NCBI RefSeq assembly: GCF_965137005.1
Contig: NZ_CBCRXM010000003.1
Span: forward strand, 246,506-310,505
Length of the DNA stretch: 64,000 bases
Direction: 5' to 3'
Source: Sphingomonas_O antarctica
Lineage (GTDB): Bacteria; Pseudomonadota; Alphaproteobacteria; Sphingomonadales; Sphingomonadaceae
The position numbers were made by a program, and so were the translations under genes. This document shows, piece after piece, positions 26,062 to 34,617 of this stretch (positions within the stretch are counted from its first letter, which is position 1; each line of letters opens with the position of its first letter). The notes beneath the pieces are model-generated. The model worked only from the letters and a program-made list of their open reading frames with translations, had not been told where the DNA came from and searched no databases.

Positions 26062-27058
26062 CCTCCTGCATCGCTATCGTTACGGCCTTGCGAAACAAGG
26101 TCGGCAAACCCGCTTCGTCCAGCGTTTCGCGTGGCCACCACTCGACGTCGCCGTCAAGCGCGATTTCGGTTCCGCGCCGCACATCGAGCGTCAGGCGAAA
26201 ATGCGTGAAGACGTGCGTCACCTGCCCAAGCCTTTCGCCCGCGCCGGCATCTTCGCTGACCGGCAACCCCAGCATTCCACCGAGCAACCCTTTGGGCGGC
26301 CGCCGGACCAGCGCGACGCCTTCGCCGCGCTCGATCCACCAAGCGGTCGCCGTCCGTTCGGGCCGCGCCTTTTTTGGCGAGCGGCGTGGATAGTCGGTTG
26401 GATTGCCCTGGCGGTAAGCGCGACACCCCGCACGAACCGGACACAGCAAGCATTTCGGACTGCGCGGGGTGCAGACCGTCGCGCCCAGATCCATCATCGC
26501 CTGCGCGAAATCGCCTGCGCGCTCGCCGGGCGTGATAGCGTCGGTCAGGCGGTAAATCTCGTCTTCGGCGGGCAGCGGCGTCTCGACGATGAACAACCGC
26601 GCAACGACGCGCTTCACATTGCCATCGACCACCACCGCCCGTTGACCGAGCGCAATCGCTGCGACCGCCGCCGCCGTATAGCGCCCGACCCCCGGCAGCT
26701 GGCGCCACCCCGCCTCGTCAACCGGGAACCCCTCCGCTGCCATCATGCGCGCCGCCGCCAGAAAATTGCGCGCCCGGCTGTAATAACCGAGCCCCGCCCA
26801 CTCGCGCATCACCTCGGCATCCTCGACCGCCGCCAGTGCCCGCACATCCGGCCACCGCGTCAAAAACCGCCGATAATAAGCCATCACTGCCGCCACGGTG
26901 GTCTGCTGCAGCATGATTTCGCTCAGCCACACCGCATAGGCATCGGGCGTGTCACTGCGCCACGGCAGGTCACGCCGGTGGGCATCGTACCAGTCCAGCA
27001 AGCGGGCGGAAAAGTCGTTCAGGTAAAGTCTCTTTAGCGTGGGCCAAGCCTGTGCCAT
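26036..27058 (-). CDS. mutY: A/G-specific adenine glycosylase MutY
   Basis: The 340-residue protein has the catalytic glutamate in SEIMLQQTTV, the HhH loop LPGVGRYTAAAVAAIA, the aspartate in VVDGNVKRV, and the 4Fe-4S cysteines spaced C-X6-C-X2-C-X5-C near 195-211. A C-terminal Nudix-like domain recognises 8-oxoguanine. It removes adenine mispaired with 8-oxoG. It is divergent from the DUF721 gene 11 bases away and heads the unit mutY-serine hydrolase-nudC. Confidence 0.96.
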   Translation of the reverse strand: MAQAWPTLKRLYLNDFSARLLDWYDAHRRDLPWRSDTPDAYAVWLSEIMLQQTTVAAVMAYYRRFLTRWPDVRALAAVEDAEVMREWAGLGYYSRARNFLAAARMMAAEGFPVDEAGWRQLPGVGRYTAAAVAAIALGQRAVVVDGNVKRVVARLFIVETPLPAEDEIYRLTDAITPGERAGDFAQAMMDLGATVCTPRSPKCLLCPVRAGCRAYRQGNPTDYPRRSPKKARPERTATAWWIERGEGVALVRRPPKGLLGGMLGLPVSEDAGAGERLGQVTHVFTHFRLTLDVRRGTEIALDGDVEWWPRETLDEAGLPTLFRKAVTIAMQEDANVRSGG

Positions 27059-27069
27059 GACGCTGCGCG

Positions 27070-27594
27070 ATGCCCAAGGCCAAAGCCATAATCGCGCCTG
27101 CTGAACGCCCCCGTGGCGGCCGGGCGCGTGCGGTGTCGGAAATCGTCCCCGAAGTCGGGCGCATGGCGTTTCGTCGCTTCGGCTTCGTGCAAAGCTCGGT
27201 CGTCAGTCGCTGGCGCGAGATCGTCGGGGAGCGCTACGCCGACGCCTCGGTCCCCGAATCGATCCGCTTTCCGCAGGGCAAGCGCCAGGATGGCACGCTG
27301 ACCTTGCTCGTTACCGGCGCGCACGCCCCGATGATGAGCCATGTGACGGGCGTCATCATCGAACGGGTCAACCGCTTCTTCGGCTACAGCGCGGTCGCCA
27401 AAGTGGTGATCCGCCAAGGCAATATGCCAAAGCGCCCGGCGCGCGCCATACCGCTGGAACTCGTTGCCTTGCCCGTCGAACTCGGTGCGTCGCTCAAGAC
27501 CATCGCCGATCCCGAGTTGAAGGCCGTCCTCGAATCGCTCGCCCGCGGAGTTGCGACCGCCACCGCCATTCCCGTCATGGGGAAAATATCCTGA
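27070..27594 (+). CDS. DUF721 / DciA-like protein
   Basis: The 174-residue protein carries a DUF721 core: WREIVGERYADASVPESIRF and later LTLLVTGAHAPMMSHVTGVIIERVNRFFGYSAVAKVVIRQG. The DUF721 group includes DciA, the helicase operator that loads DnaB in bacteria without DnaC. The core is N-terminal here with a C-terminal helical extension, so the DciA role is likely but not proven. Its TGA overlaps the ATG of the next gene, the first of a four-gene run to smc. Confidence 0.85.
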   Translation: MPKAKAIIAPAERPRGGRARAVSEIVPEVGRMAFRRFGFVQSSVVSRWREIVGERYADASVPESIRFPQGKRQDGTLTLLVTGAHAPMMSHVTGVIIERVNRFFGYSAVAKVVIRQGNMPKRPARAIPLELVALPVELGASLKTIADPELKAVLESLARGVATATAIPVMGKIS

Positions 27595-28250
27595 TGCGCC
27601 AGATCCTGTCTATCCTCGCCGCCATCGGCCTGACCGCCGCCGCACCCGCTCCCGATTGGACGCGCCGCGTCACGCAGACGCCGACCGGCGCGTATGTCCT
27701 GGGCAACCCGGCGGCAAAGGTCCGGCTGGTCGAATATCTCAGCTACACCTGTCCGCACTGCGCGCATTTCACCAAGGAATCGGCGACCCCGCTGCGCCAG
27801 AACTACATCCGCTCGGGCAAGGTGTCGGTCGAATTCCGCCACGCGATCCGCGACGGGCTGGACTTGACCGCCGCCTTGCTGACGCGGTGCGGTGCGCCCG
27901 CGAGCTTCTTTACGCGCAGCGAAACCGTGTTTGCCAATCAGGACGCGATGTTCACCAAGATCGAAGCGTGGCAGGCCGCCAACCCCGCCCCCGCCAGCAT
28001 GGATGCAGCGGTCAAGGCGTTCGCCACCGGTTCGGGCCTGTCGACGCTGATGGCCGCGCAAGGCGTGCCGCTCGCGCGCCAGAATCAGTGCCTCGCCGAT
28101 CCAAAGATGCGCGCCGCGCTGGTCGCCCAAGCCGATGAAGCTTGGAAGAAGCGTCAGATTCCCGGCACGCCGGCCTTCATCCTCGACGACCAACTCCTTG
28201 GCGGCGACTGGAAAAGTCTCGAACCGCAACTCCGTGCGAAAGTGAATTGA
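27594..28250 (+). CDS. Periplasmic DsbA/DsbG-like thioredoxin-fold protein 1
   Basis: The 218-residue protein has a signal peptide (ILSILAAIGLTAAAPA) and YLSYTCPHCAHF, a CPHC redox site near 59-62, followed by an inserted helical domain and the cis-proline loop IPGTPAFILDD. It fits DsbA-type thiol oxidoreductases acting in the periplasm. It overlaps the genes on both sides by one base each (TGATG), so translation is coupled along the run. The paralogue downstream is about equally long. Confidence 0.9.
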   Translation: MRQILSILAAIGLTAAAPAPDWTRRVTQTPTGAYVLGNPAAKVRLVEYLSYTCPHCAHFTKESATPLRQNYIRSGKVSVEFRHAIRDGLDLTAALLTRCGAPASFFTRSETVFANQDAMFTKIEAWQAANPAPASMDAAVKAFATGSGLSTLMAAQGVPLARQNQCLADPKMRAALVAQADEAWKKRQIPGTPAFILDDQLLGGDWKSLEPQLRAKVN

Positions 28251-28978
28251 TGAAAAAGACCGCTGCCCTGATGGCCATTCTCGCGCTCGCCGCGTGCAAG
28301 AAGGAAGAAACCAACACGACCGTCGCCGCGTCGGCGCCCGTCGCCGGGGCGACTGCGCCCGCGGGTCAGGACTGGACCACCACCTTCGCCTCGTCGCCCG
28401 AAGGCGGCTTCATCATGGGCAACCCCAATGCGCCGATCAAATTGGTCGAATACGGTTCGCTGACCTGCCCGCACTGCGCCGAATTTTCGGAAAAAGGCAC
28501 TGCGCCGCTGAAAGCGCTGGTCCAGCAGGGCAAGTTGAGCTGGGAATTCCGCAATTATGTCCGTGACGCGGTCGATACCACCGCAACGCTGATCGCGCGC
28601 TGCAACGGCCCGGCGTCGTATTTCGGCATGCTGGAGGCGATGTACGCCGCGCAGGCGAGCTGGTTCGCCAAGATCCAGGCGGTGCCGCAGGCGCAATTGG
28701 AAAGCATCCAGAACCTGCCCCCGGCACAACAATTTCCCAAGCTTGCCGAATTGACCGGACTCAAGGATTTCGCGGCTCAGCGCGGCGTCGGCGCGGCCAA
28801 GGCCGATGCTTGCCTGGCCGACCAGACGCAAGCGCAACAGCTCGCCAAGATGGTCGAAACCGCGAACAAGATGGACGGCTTCGTGGGCACCCCGACCTTC
28901 CTCATCAACGGCCAGATCGTTCCCAATTCAGCCAATTGGGAAACGCTTGAGCCCGCGCTCAAGCAAGCGGGCGCTTGA
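28250..28978 (+). CDS. DsbA-like thioredoxin-fold lipoprotein 2
   Basis: The 242-residue protein opens with a lipoprotein signal, lipobox LAAC, so it is probably anchored in the envelope. The redox site is LTCPHCAEF (CPHC), and the cis-proline loop reads VGTPTFLINGQIVP. The sequence is clearly related to the upstream gene. The pair, one soluble and one lipidated, lies between the DUF721 gene and smc, an arrangement I recognise from other alphaproteobacteria. Their partner DsbB is not in the window. Confidence 0.9.
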   Translation: MKKTAALMAILALAACKKEETNTTVAASAPVAGATAPAGQDWTTTFASSPEGGFIMGNPNAPIKLVEYGSLTCPHCAEFSEKGTAPLKALVQQGKLSWEFRNYVRDAVDTTATLIARCNGPASYFGMLEAMYAAQASWFAKIQAVPQAQLESIQNLPPAQQFPKLAELTGLKDFAAQRGVGAAKADACLADQTQAQQLAKMVETANKMDGFVGTPTFLINGQIVPNSANWETLEPALKQAGA

Positions 28979-29024
28979 ACCGCGCCTGAGCCAAGTTAAG
29001 CTGCCCTGAGGGGAGGGCCGCCGG

Positions 29025-32000
29025 TTGCGCCTGTCGCGCGTCAAGCTGACTGGATTCAAGAGTTTCGTCGATCCGGTGGAACTGCGCGTTCTGCCGGGAT
29101 TGACCGGTGTCGTCGGCCCCAATGGTTGCGGCAAATCGAACCTGCTGGAGGCGATCCGCTGGGCGATGGGCGAAGGCAGCGCCAAATCCTTGCGCGGCGG
29201 CGCCATGGAAGACGTGATCTTCGCGGGCACCGCCAGCCGCCCGCAACGCCAGTTCGCCGAAGTCGCGATCCTCGCTACCAATGAGAATGGCGAGGTCGAG
29301 GTCGTGCGTCGCATCGAACGCGGCGCGGGATCGGCCTATCGCATCAACGGCCGCGACGTCCGCGCGCGCGACGCGCAATTGCTGTTCGCCGACGCCGCCA
29401 CCGGCGCGCATTCGCCCGCCTTGGTCAGTCAGGGCCGGATCGGCTCGATCATCGCCGCCAAGCCCGCCGAGCGCCGCCAGATGCTCGAGGAAGCAGCGGG
29501 CATTTCCGGCCTCCACGTTCGCCGCCGCGAAGCCGAGATCCGGTTAAAGGCGACCGAGACCAATCTCGAGAAAGTCGCCCAGAGCCTTGCCGAACTCGAA
29601 AACCGCGCCGCGGTCCTGCGGCGTCAGGCGCGCTCCGCCGAACGCTATCGCCGCCTGACCGACGAATTGCGCCTGGCCGAAGCGCGGCTGATCTTCGCCC
29701 GCTGGCGTGACGCCAACGATGCCGCGCGCGCCGCCCGCGACGAAGCCGTCACCGCCGAAGCGCTCGCCGCATCCGCTGCCGAAGCGCAACGCGCCGCCGC
29801 CGCCTGGGCCCGCGAGGCCGCCGATCGGCTCGCCACCCTGCGCAGCACGGCACAGACGCTGCGCGACGCTGCCGCCGAAGCCCGTCATGCCCAGGCCAGT
29901 GCCGAGGCCGAGCGCAACCGCATCGAGGCGCGGCTCGCCGAACTCGGACAGTCCCGGCGTCAGCTCGAGGCCGATCGCGCCCGCGAAGGCGAATTGGCCG
30001 GCGATGCCGCCGACGCGATCGCGCGCCTGACCGCGGAAGCCGAGGCGCTCGACGCCGCGATCAGCAACACCGCCGCCAGTCGCCCTGCTTTGGCGACGCG
30101 CCTTGCCGACGCGGACCGGGAGGTCGCCGCCGCCGAATTGTCGCGCGCCAACGCGCTCGCCGCCCAGGCCCGCGCCGATGCCGAACGCCGCGTCGCCGAA
30201 GCCGCGCGCGCCGCGTCCAACGCTGCGCTCGAACGCGCACAGAGCGACCATGATCGCCTTGCGCGCGAAGCCGCTGCGCTCATGCCACTCGCGGATGCGG
30301 AGGCCGCCGCGAAGCGGGCCCAATCGGACCGCCAAGCAGCGGAAATCGCGCAAGCGACAGCCAACGGCACCATCGCCGCGCAACAGGACGCGCTGACAGC
30401 GGCGGCTGCTGCTGTGGGTATTGCACAACCGGCGCTTTCGGCATCGCGCGCCACGCTCGCCGCCGCCGAGAGCGAGGCGCGCGCGCTCGCGTCGTCGCGC
30501 GACGCGGGAGAGGGCGTGCTCAAGCTGATCCGCGTCGATTCGGGCTATGAGGCCGCGCTGGCCGCCGCGCTCGACAGCGACCTCGATGCCGGCCTCAAGG
30601 GCATTCGACGCTGGGCGGGAGGCGGCGCAGACACGGCAGAACCGCCGCTCCAGGCTGGCGAGCCATTGGCCAAATTCGTCGCGGCCCCGCCCCAACTCGC
30701 GCGCCGCCTTGCCCAGATCGCGGTCGTCGAACGCGACGAGGACCAGCCGCTCGGCCCCGGACAGAGGCTCGTCACGCGCGATGGGCGGATGCGCCGATGG
30801 GACGGCTTCATCGCCGACGAGGCCGGTCAGGCGACCGCCGAGACGCTGCGCCGCCGCAACCGGCTGGCCATGCTCGATACCGAATTGCCGGGCCTGCGCG
30901 ATGCCGTGGCGGCGGCGGACGCGGCGCTGTCGGAGGCGCGGGGCGCTGAAGCCACGGCGGCGACCGTGCTGGCACAGGCGCGGCGCGATCGCGATGCGGC
31001 CGACGCCGCGCTGCGCCACGCCTTGCGTACCGAAGACGCCGCCACTGCGGAATTTGAACGGTTGACGGCGCGTCATGCCGAACTCGCCGACCGCATCCAG
31101 AGCGCGGCGGTTATCGTCGCCGCCGCAGAGGCCGCAGCGCAGGATGCTTGCATCGCCGTCGACGCCCTGCCGTCGTCATCGGATGGTGCCGCTCTTGGTG
31201 CGCTCGACGCTGCGGTTGCCGAGGCGCGCCGCGCATTGACCGCGCTGAACAACGATCTGGCCGGGCTTGACAATCGCTTGACCGTCGATCGCGCCCGCAT
31301 GGCGCAGGCGCGCAAGGAGGCCGAGGACTGGCGCGCGCGCAGCGGGGCTGCCGGGCGTCGCGTCGCCGAAATGGACAAGCGCGCTGCCTCGATCGCCGCC
31401 GAAGCGGAAAAACTCGAAGCCGACCCCCGCCGCGCCAGCCAGGCAGGAGCCGCATTGGCCGGAAATGTGGAGCGTACCGCGCTCGCCAGCGCCGAAGGGG
31501 TCCGCGCCGAAGTCGAGGGCGAGGCGGTCTTGCGCGAACGCGAAGACATTGCCGCCAAAGCCGGTGAAGCGCTCGCCGAAGCGCGCGAAGCCCGAGCCGG
31601 TGGCGCCGCCCGCGCGGAGAACGAAGAAGCGCGCCGCATCGAAATGGGCCGCGTCTCCGCCGAGCGCTTTCAATGCCCCGCCCCCGTCCTTCCCGAAAAA
31701 CTGGGCTTTGACGAGGCATCGGTCGGCCCGGTCCCCGGGGAATCCGCCACCCTCGAACGCGCCACCCTCGAACGCGAGCGCCTCGGCCCCGTCAACCTCG
31801 TCGCCGAAACCGAACTTGAGGAAGTGACCGCCCAGCTCGGCGCGCAGGCGGATGAGATCGCCGAATTGACCGAAGCCACCGCACGCCTGCGCGGGTCGAT
31901 CGGCAGCCTCAACCGCGAGGGGCGTCAGCGGCTCCGCGCCGCGTTCGAAGCCGTCGACGGGCATTTTCGCCGCTTGTTCGCAACCCTGTTCAACGGCGGT

Positions 32001-32408
32001 GAGGCGCACCTTGCGCTGATCGATTCGGACGACCCGCTCGAGGCCGGGCTCGAGATCATGGCGCAGCCGCCGGGCAAGAAGCTGTCGTCGCTGACGCTCC
32101 TGTCGGGCGGCGAACAGGCGCTGACTGCTGTCGCACTGATCTTCGCGTTGTTCCTGACCAACCCCGCGCCGCTGTGCGTCCTCGACGAGGTCGATGCACC
32201 GCTCGACGACGCCAATGTCGAGCGGTTTTGCGACCTGCTCGACCGCATGGCGGCGGACACCGACACGCGTTTCCTGGTCGTCACGCACAATGCCCTGACG
32301 ATGAGCCGGATGCATCGCTTGTACGGCGTGACGATGGTCGAACAGGGGATCAGCCGCCTCGTCTCGGTCGATCTGGGCGGCGCGACAGAATTGCTTGCAG
32401 CGGAATGA
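29025..32408 (+). CDS. smc: Chromosome partition protein SMC
   Basis: The 1127-residue protein shows the N-terminal head with Walker A VVGPNGCGKSNLLEAIRWAMGE, two long coiled coils rich in A, E and R, a compact hinge near 490-600 (GYEAALAAALDSDLDAGLKG), and the C-terminal head with signature LLSGGEQALTAVALIFALFL and Walker B CVLDEVDAPLDD. It folds and helps segregate the chromosome together with ScpAB. TTG 29025 is the start, with GGGGAGGG upstream. The final TGA overlaps the next ATG. Confidence 0.97.
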   Translation: MRLSRVKLTGFKSFVDPVELRVLPGLTGVVGPNGCGKSNLLEAIRWAMGEGSAKSLRGGAMEDVIFAGTASRPQRQFAEVAILATNENGEVEVVRRIERGAGSAYRINGRDVRARDAQLLFADAATGAHSPALVSQGRIGSIIAAKPAERRQMLEEAAGISGLHVRRREAEIRLKATETNLEKVAQSLAELENRAAVLRRQARSAERYRRLTDELRLAEARLIFARWRDANDAARAARDEAVTAEALAASAAEAQRAAAAWAREAADRLATLRSTAQTLRDAAAEARHAQASAEAERNRIEARLAELGQSRRQLEADRAREGELAGDAADAIARLTAEAEALDAAISNTAASRPALATRLADADREVAAAELSRANALAAQARADAERRVAEAARAASNAALERAQSDHDRLAREAAALMPLADAEAAAKRAQSDRQAAEIAQATANGTIAAQQDALTAAAAAVGIAQPALSASRATLAAAESEARALASSRDAGEGVLKLIRVDSGYEAALAAALDSDLDAGLKGIRRWAGGGADTAEPPLQAGEPLAKFVAAPPQLARRLAQIAVVERDEDQPLGPGQRLVTRDGRMRRWDGFIADEAGQATAETLRRRNRLAMLDTELPGLRDAVAAADAALSEARGAEATAATVLAQARRDRDAADAALRHALRTEDAATAEFERLTARHAELADRIQSAAVIVAAAEAAAQDACIAVDALPSSSDGAALGALDAAVAEARRALTALNNDLAGLDNRLTVDRARMAQARKEAEDWRARSGAAGRRVAEMDKRAASIAAEAEKLEADPRRASQAGAALAGNVERTALASAEGVRAEVEGEAVLREREDIAAKAGEALAEAREARAGGAARAENEEARRIEMGRVSAERFQCPAPVLPEKLGFDEASVGPVPGESATLERATLERERLGPVNLVAETELEEVTAQLGAQADEIAELTEATARLRGSIGSLNREGRQRLRAAFEAVDGHFRRLFATLFNGGEAHLALIDSDDPLEAGLEIMAQPPGKKLSSLTLLSGGEQALTAVALIFALFLTNPAPLCVLDEVDAPLDDANVERFCDLLDRMAADTDTRFLVVTHNALTMSRMHRLYGVTMVEQGISRLVSVDLGGATELLAAE

Positions 32409-33595
32409 GGTTTCTCCTCGCCTTGGTCGCGCTGATCGCCGCGCCCGCCACTGCCAAGCCGACTTACGTCGCCGCCGGCACATGTGACGGCCTGCCGCGC
32501 GTCCAGCTGACGACGCCGCGCGGCATCTGCGTCGGGCTGGTCGCCGAACATCTTGGTTTCCCGCGCGGGCTCGCGCTGATCGGGCGCGACGTCTACCTCG
32601 CCGACCTCGCCTCACGCACCCCCGGCCACGGCCGCATTCTCAGGCTCGGCGATTATGGCCGTGCCGCGCCGGTGGTTGTGCTGAGCGGCTTGAACCAGCC
32701 CAACGGCCTTGCCGCAACCGCCGACGGCAAACTCTATGTCGGCGAAGTCGGGCGGATCATCCGCTTCGACCCGCGCGCGCCGAACCCGCAAGCGACGATC
32801 AGCGTGATGGTCTCGGGCTTGCCGACCGACGGACGGCACAATCTCACCGCCTTCATCCTTGCGCCCGATGGCGCGCTGATCATCGGCAGCGGCGCGCGCA
32901 GCGACAATTGCGAGACGGACGCGGGCAGGCTGCCCAATCCGGCGGCACTCTGCCCCGAAACGCGCGAACGGCCGCCGCGTGGCAGCCTCCTTCGGCTCGA
33001 CCCGACGACCGTACGGCCAGCCTCCGCCGCCAGTCTGCCGCCCTTCGCCACCGGTATCCGCAATGCGATGGCCTATGCCTTTGCGCCCGACGGCACGCTG
33101 ATCGCGGCCTCCAACGGTCGCGACAACATCGATTCGGCGGACAAACGCCTGTCGGACGACGCCTTGCCGCACGACGTGTTGCTCAAGATCGTGCGCGGGG
33201 GCGATTATGGCTGGCCCTATTGCTTCGACGCGGGGCGGCCGAGCCCCGAATATCCGCGCTTCGATTGCCGGACCAGGCGTGCGCCGGCGATGCTGCTCAG
33301 CCCGCATGCCGCACCGCTGTCGATGATCCGCTATCGCGGCACCCGTCTGAAGGTGCTGACCGGCAAGCTGATCCTTGGTTATCACGGCTATCGCGCCCGG
33401 GGACACCGCATCGTCGCGATCGCGCTCGACGGCTTGGCCCCCGTGGGCGGCGAAGTCGACGTGGTCAGCGGCTGGGCCACCCGCGAAGGGGTGCATCCGC
33501 AAGGGTTTCCGTCGGCGCTGCTCGAACTCCCCGATGGCAGTATCCTGATCGCCGAGGATCAGAACAGGACGTTGTTGCGGCTGTCGACGCCCTAG
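32405..33595 (+). CDS. PQQ-dependent sugar dehydrogenase-like beta-propeller (sorbosone/Yli type)
   Basis: The 396-residue protein has a signal peptide (MRFLLALVALIAAPATA) and a six-bladed propeller with PRGLALIGRDVYLADL, GLRNAM-like TGIRNAMAYAF, GGDYGWPYC and HPQGFPSALLELPDGSILIAED, as in the soluble glucose/sorbosone dehydrogenase group. PQQ binding is plausible but not assured. It overlaps smc by four bases (ATGA), though no functional link is expected. It converges with the barrel gene at 33592. Confidence 0.85.
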   Translation: MRFLLALVALIAAPATAKPTYVAAGTCDGLPRVQLTTPRGICVGLVAEHLGFPRGLALIGRDVYLADLASRTPGHGRILRLGDYGRAAPVVVLSGLNQPNGLAATADGKLYVGEVGRIIRFDPRAPNPQATISVMVSGLPTDGRHNLTAFILAPDGALIIGSGARSDNCETDAGRLPNPAALCPETRERPPRGSLLRLDPTTVRPASAASLPPFATGIRNAMAYAFAPDGTLIAASNGRDNIDSADKRLSDDALPHDVLLKIVRGGDYGWPYCFDAGRPSPEYPRFDCRTRRAPAMLLSPHAAPLSMIRYRGTRLKVLTGKLILGYHGYRARGHRIVAIALDGLAPVGGEVDVVSGWATREGVHPQGFPSALLELPDGSILIAEDQNRTLLRLSTP

Positions 33596-34617
33596 AAATC
33601 CAGACCGATCGTGACTGCCGGGCCCGAGCGCGGCCTAGCATTGCCCGTCAATCGAAAACGATATTCCCCGGCAATCCGCATACCGGTCGTGCCAGCGCGG
33701 AGCCGCATCTCGACCAGCGGGCCGGCTTCCACGCGGCGGGTGTCATCTTGCGCGCTGGCCCATGCGCCGCCGCCTGCGCCCAGGCTGATGCCCGGATAGA
33801 TCTCGCCGCGCCTGGTCACCCGCGCCTGCGCGTCGCCGAACCAGCGGCGCGAATGCACGCCCGCGACGCCCGCCTGGGCAAAGCCATCGAACCGCATTCC
33901 GGCAGGCAGCCTGACGTCATAGGCTCCACCATAGGCGGTGACGACAAACGCGCCGTCCTGCGCGTCGAGCCGCTGACGCCGTTCGACCAGCAGTCCCAGG
34001 CCGCGCCCGCGCAAAGCATAGCCTGCCGACACTTCCACGTCAGGCGCGCCCAAGGCGCGGCTGATGCGCGCCGTCAGCCCGACCGGCGCGTCCGCGCCTT
34101 GGAGGAACAAGCGTGCACCCAATTGCGAACCGCCGAGCGATGGCACGCCGACCGCACCTCCGGTACCATTGACCAATTCCCACGCACTGCCGGTCAGCGC
34201 GTGAAACCGTGTCCGGCGCGGCACGAAATTGGCATCGACCAAGCCGCTGCGGAGTTGCGGATAGCGCCCATTGGCGACCGGATCGACCGAGGTTGGCAAC
34301 CCGACGAATTTCTGAGGTCCTGCAGACGCAACGGCGAAAGCCGGAGCGGCGGTCGCTGGCATCTGCCGGACATTCGGTATCTTATTAAAGGCCCCAGGCT
34401 CACGGGTAATCTTGGCAAGCGTTGCGAGAACCATCGTCGGACTTTGGTGAGCTTTGCCGTGAGGCTTGGGGGTCGTCGCGACAGGAGCAGGCGGAACGCC
34501 TGGCAACATTCCGCGCTCAGTCGTCAACCAAGGTGCCAAAACCGCAACCCGCACCCCGATCCAGACGGCAATCAGGGCGACGGGCGCGCCGAGCGGCCCA
34601 AGGCGCAGACCTTTCAA
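33592..34617 (-). CDS. Outer-membrane barrel protein with N-terminal anchor, NfrA C-terminus-like
   Basis: The 341-residue protein has one N-terminal membrane helix (about 9-28), a proline/alanine linker, and a strand-rich C-terminal half that alternates polar and hydrophobic residues and ends in IGLDF, an outer-membrane barrel signature. It follows the glycosyltransferase gene; TTG 34617 overlaps that stop (TTGA). I infer a relative of the barrel part of E. coli NfrA, with the large TPR part missing. Resemblance is by layout and neighbour, so the label is tentative. Confidence 0.55.
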   Translation of the reverse strand: MKGLRLGPLGAPVALIAVWIGVRVAVLAPWLTTERGMLPGVPPAPVATTPKPHGKAHQSPTMVLATLAKITREPGAFNKIPNVRQMPATAAPAFAVASAGPQKFVGLPTSVDPVANGRYPQLRSGLVDANFVPRRTRFHALTGSAWELVNGTGGAVGVPSLGGSQLGARLFLQGADAPVGLTARISRALGAPDVEVSAGYALRGRGLGLLVERRQRLDAQDGAFVVTAYGGAYDVRLPAGMRFDGFAQAGVAGVHSRRWFGDAQARVTRRGEIYPGISLGAGGGAWASAQDDTRRVEAGPLVEMRLRAGTTGMRIAGEYRFRLTGNARPRSGPAVTIGLDF

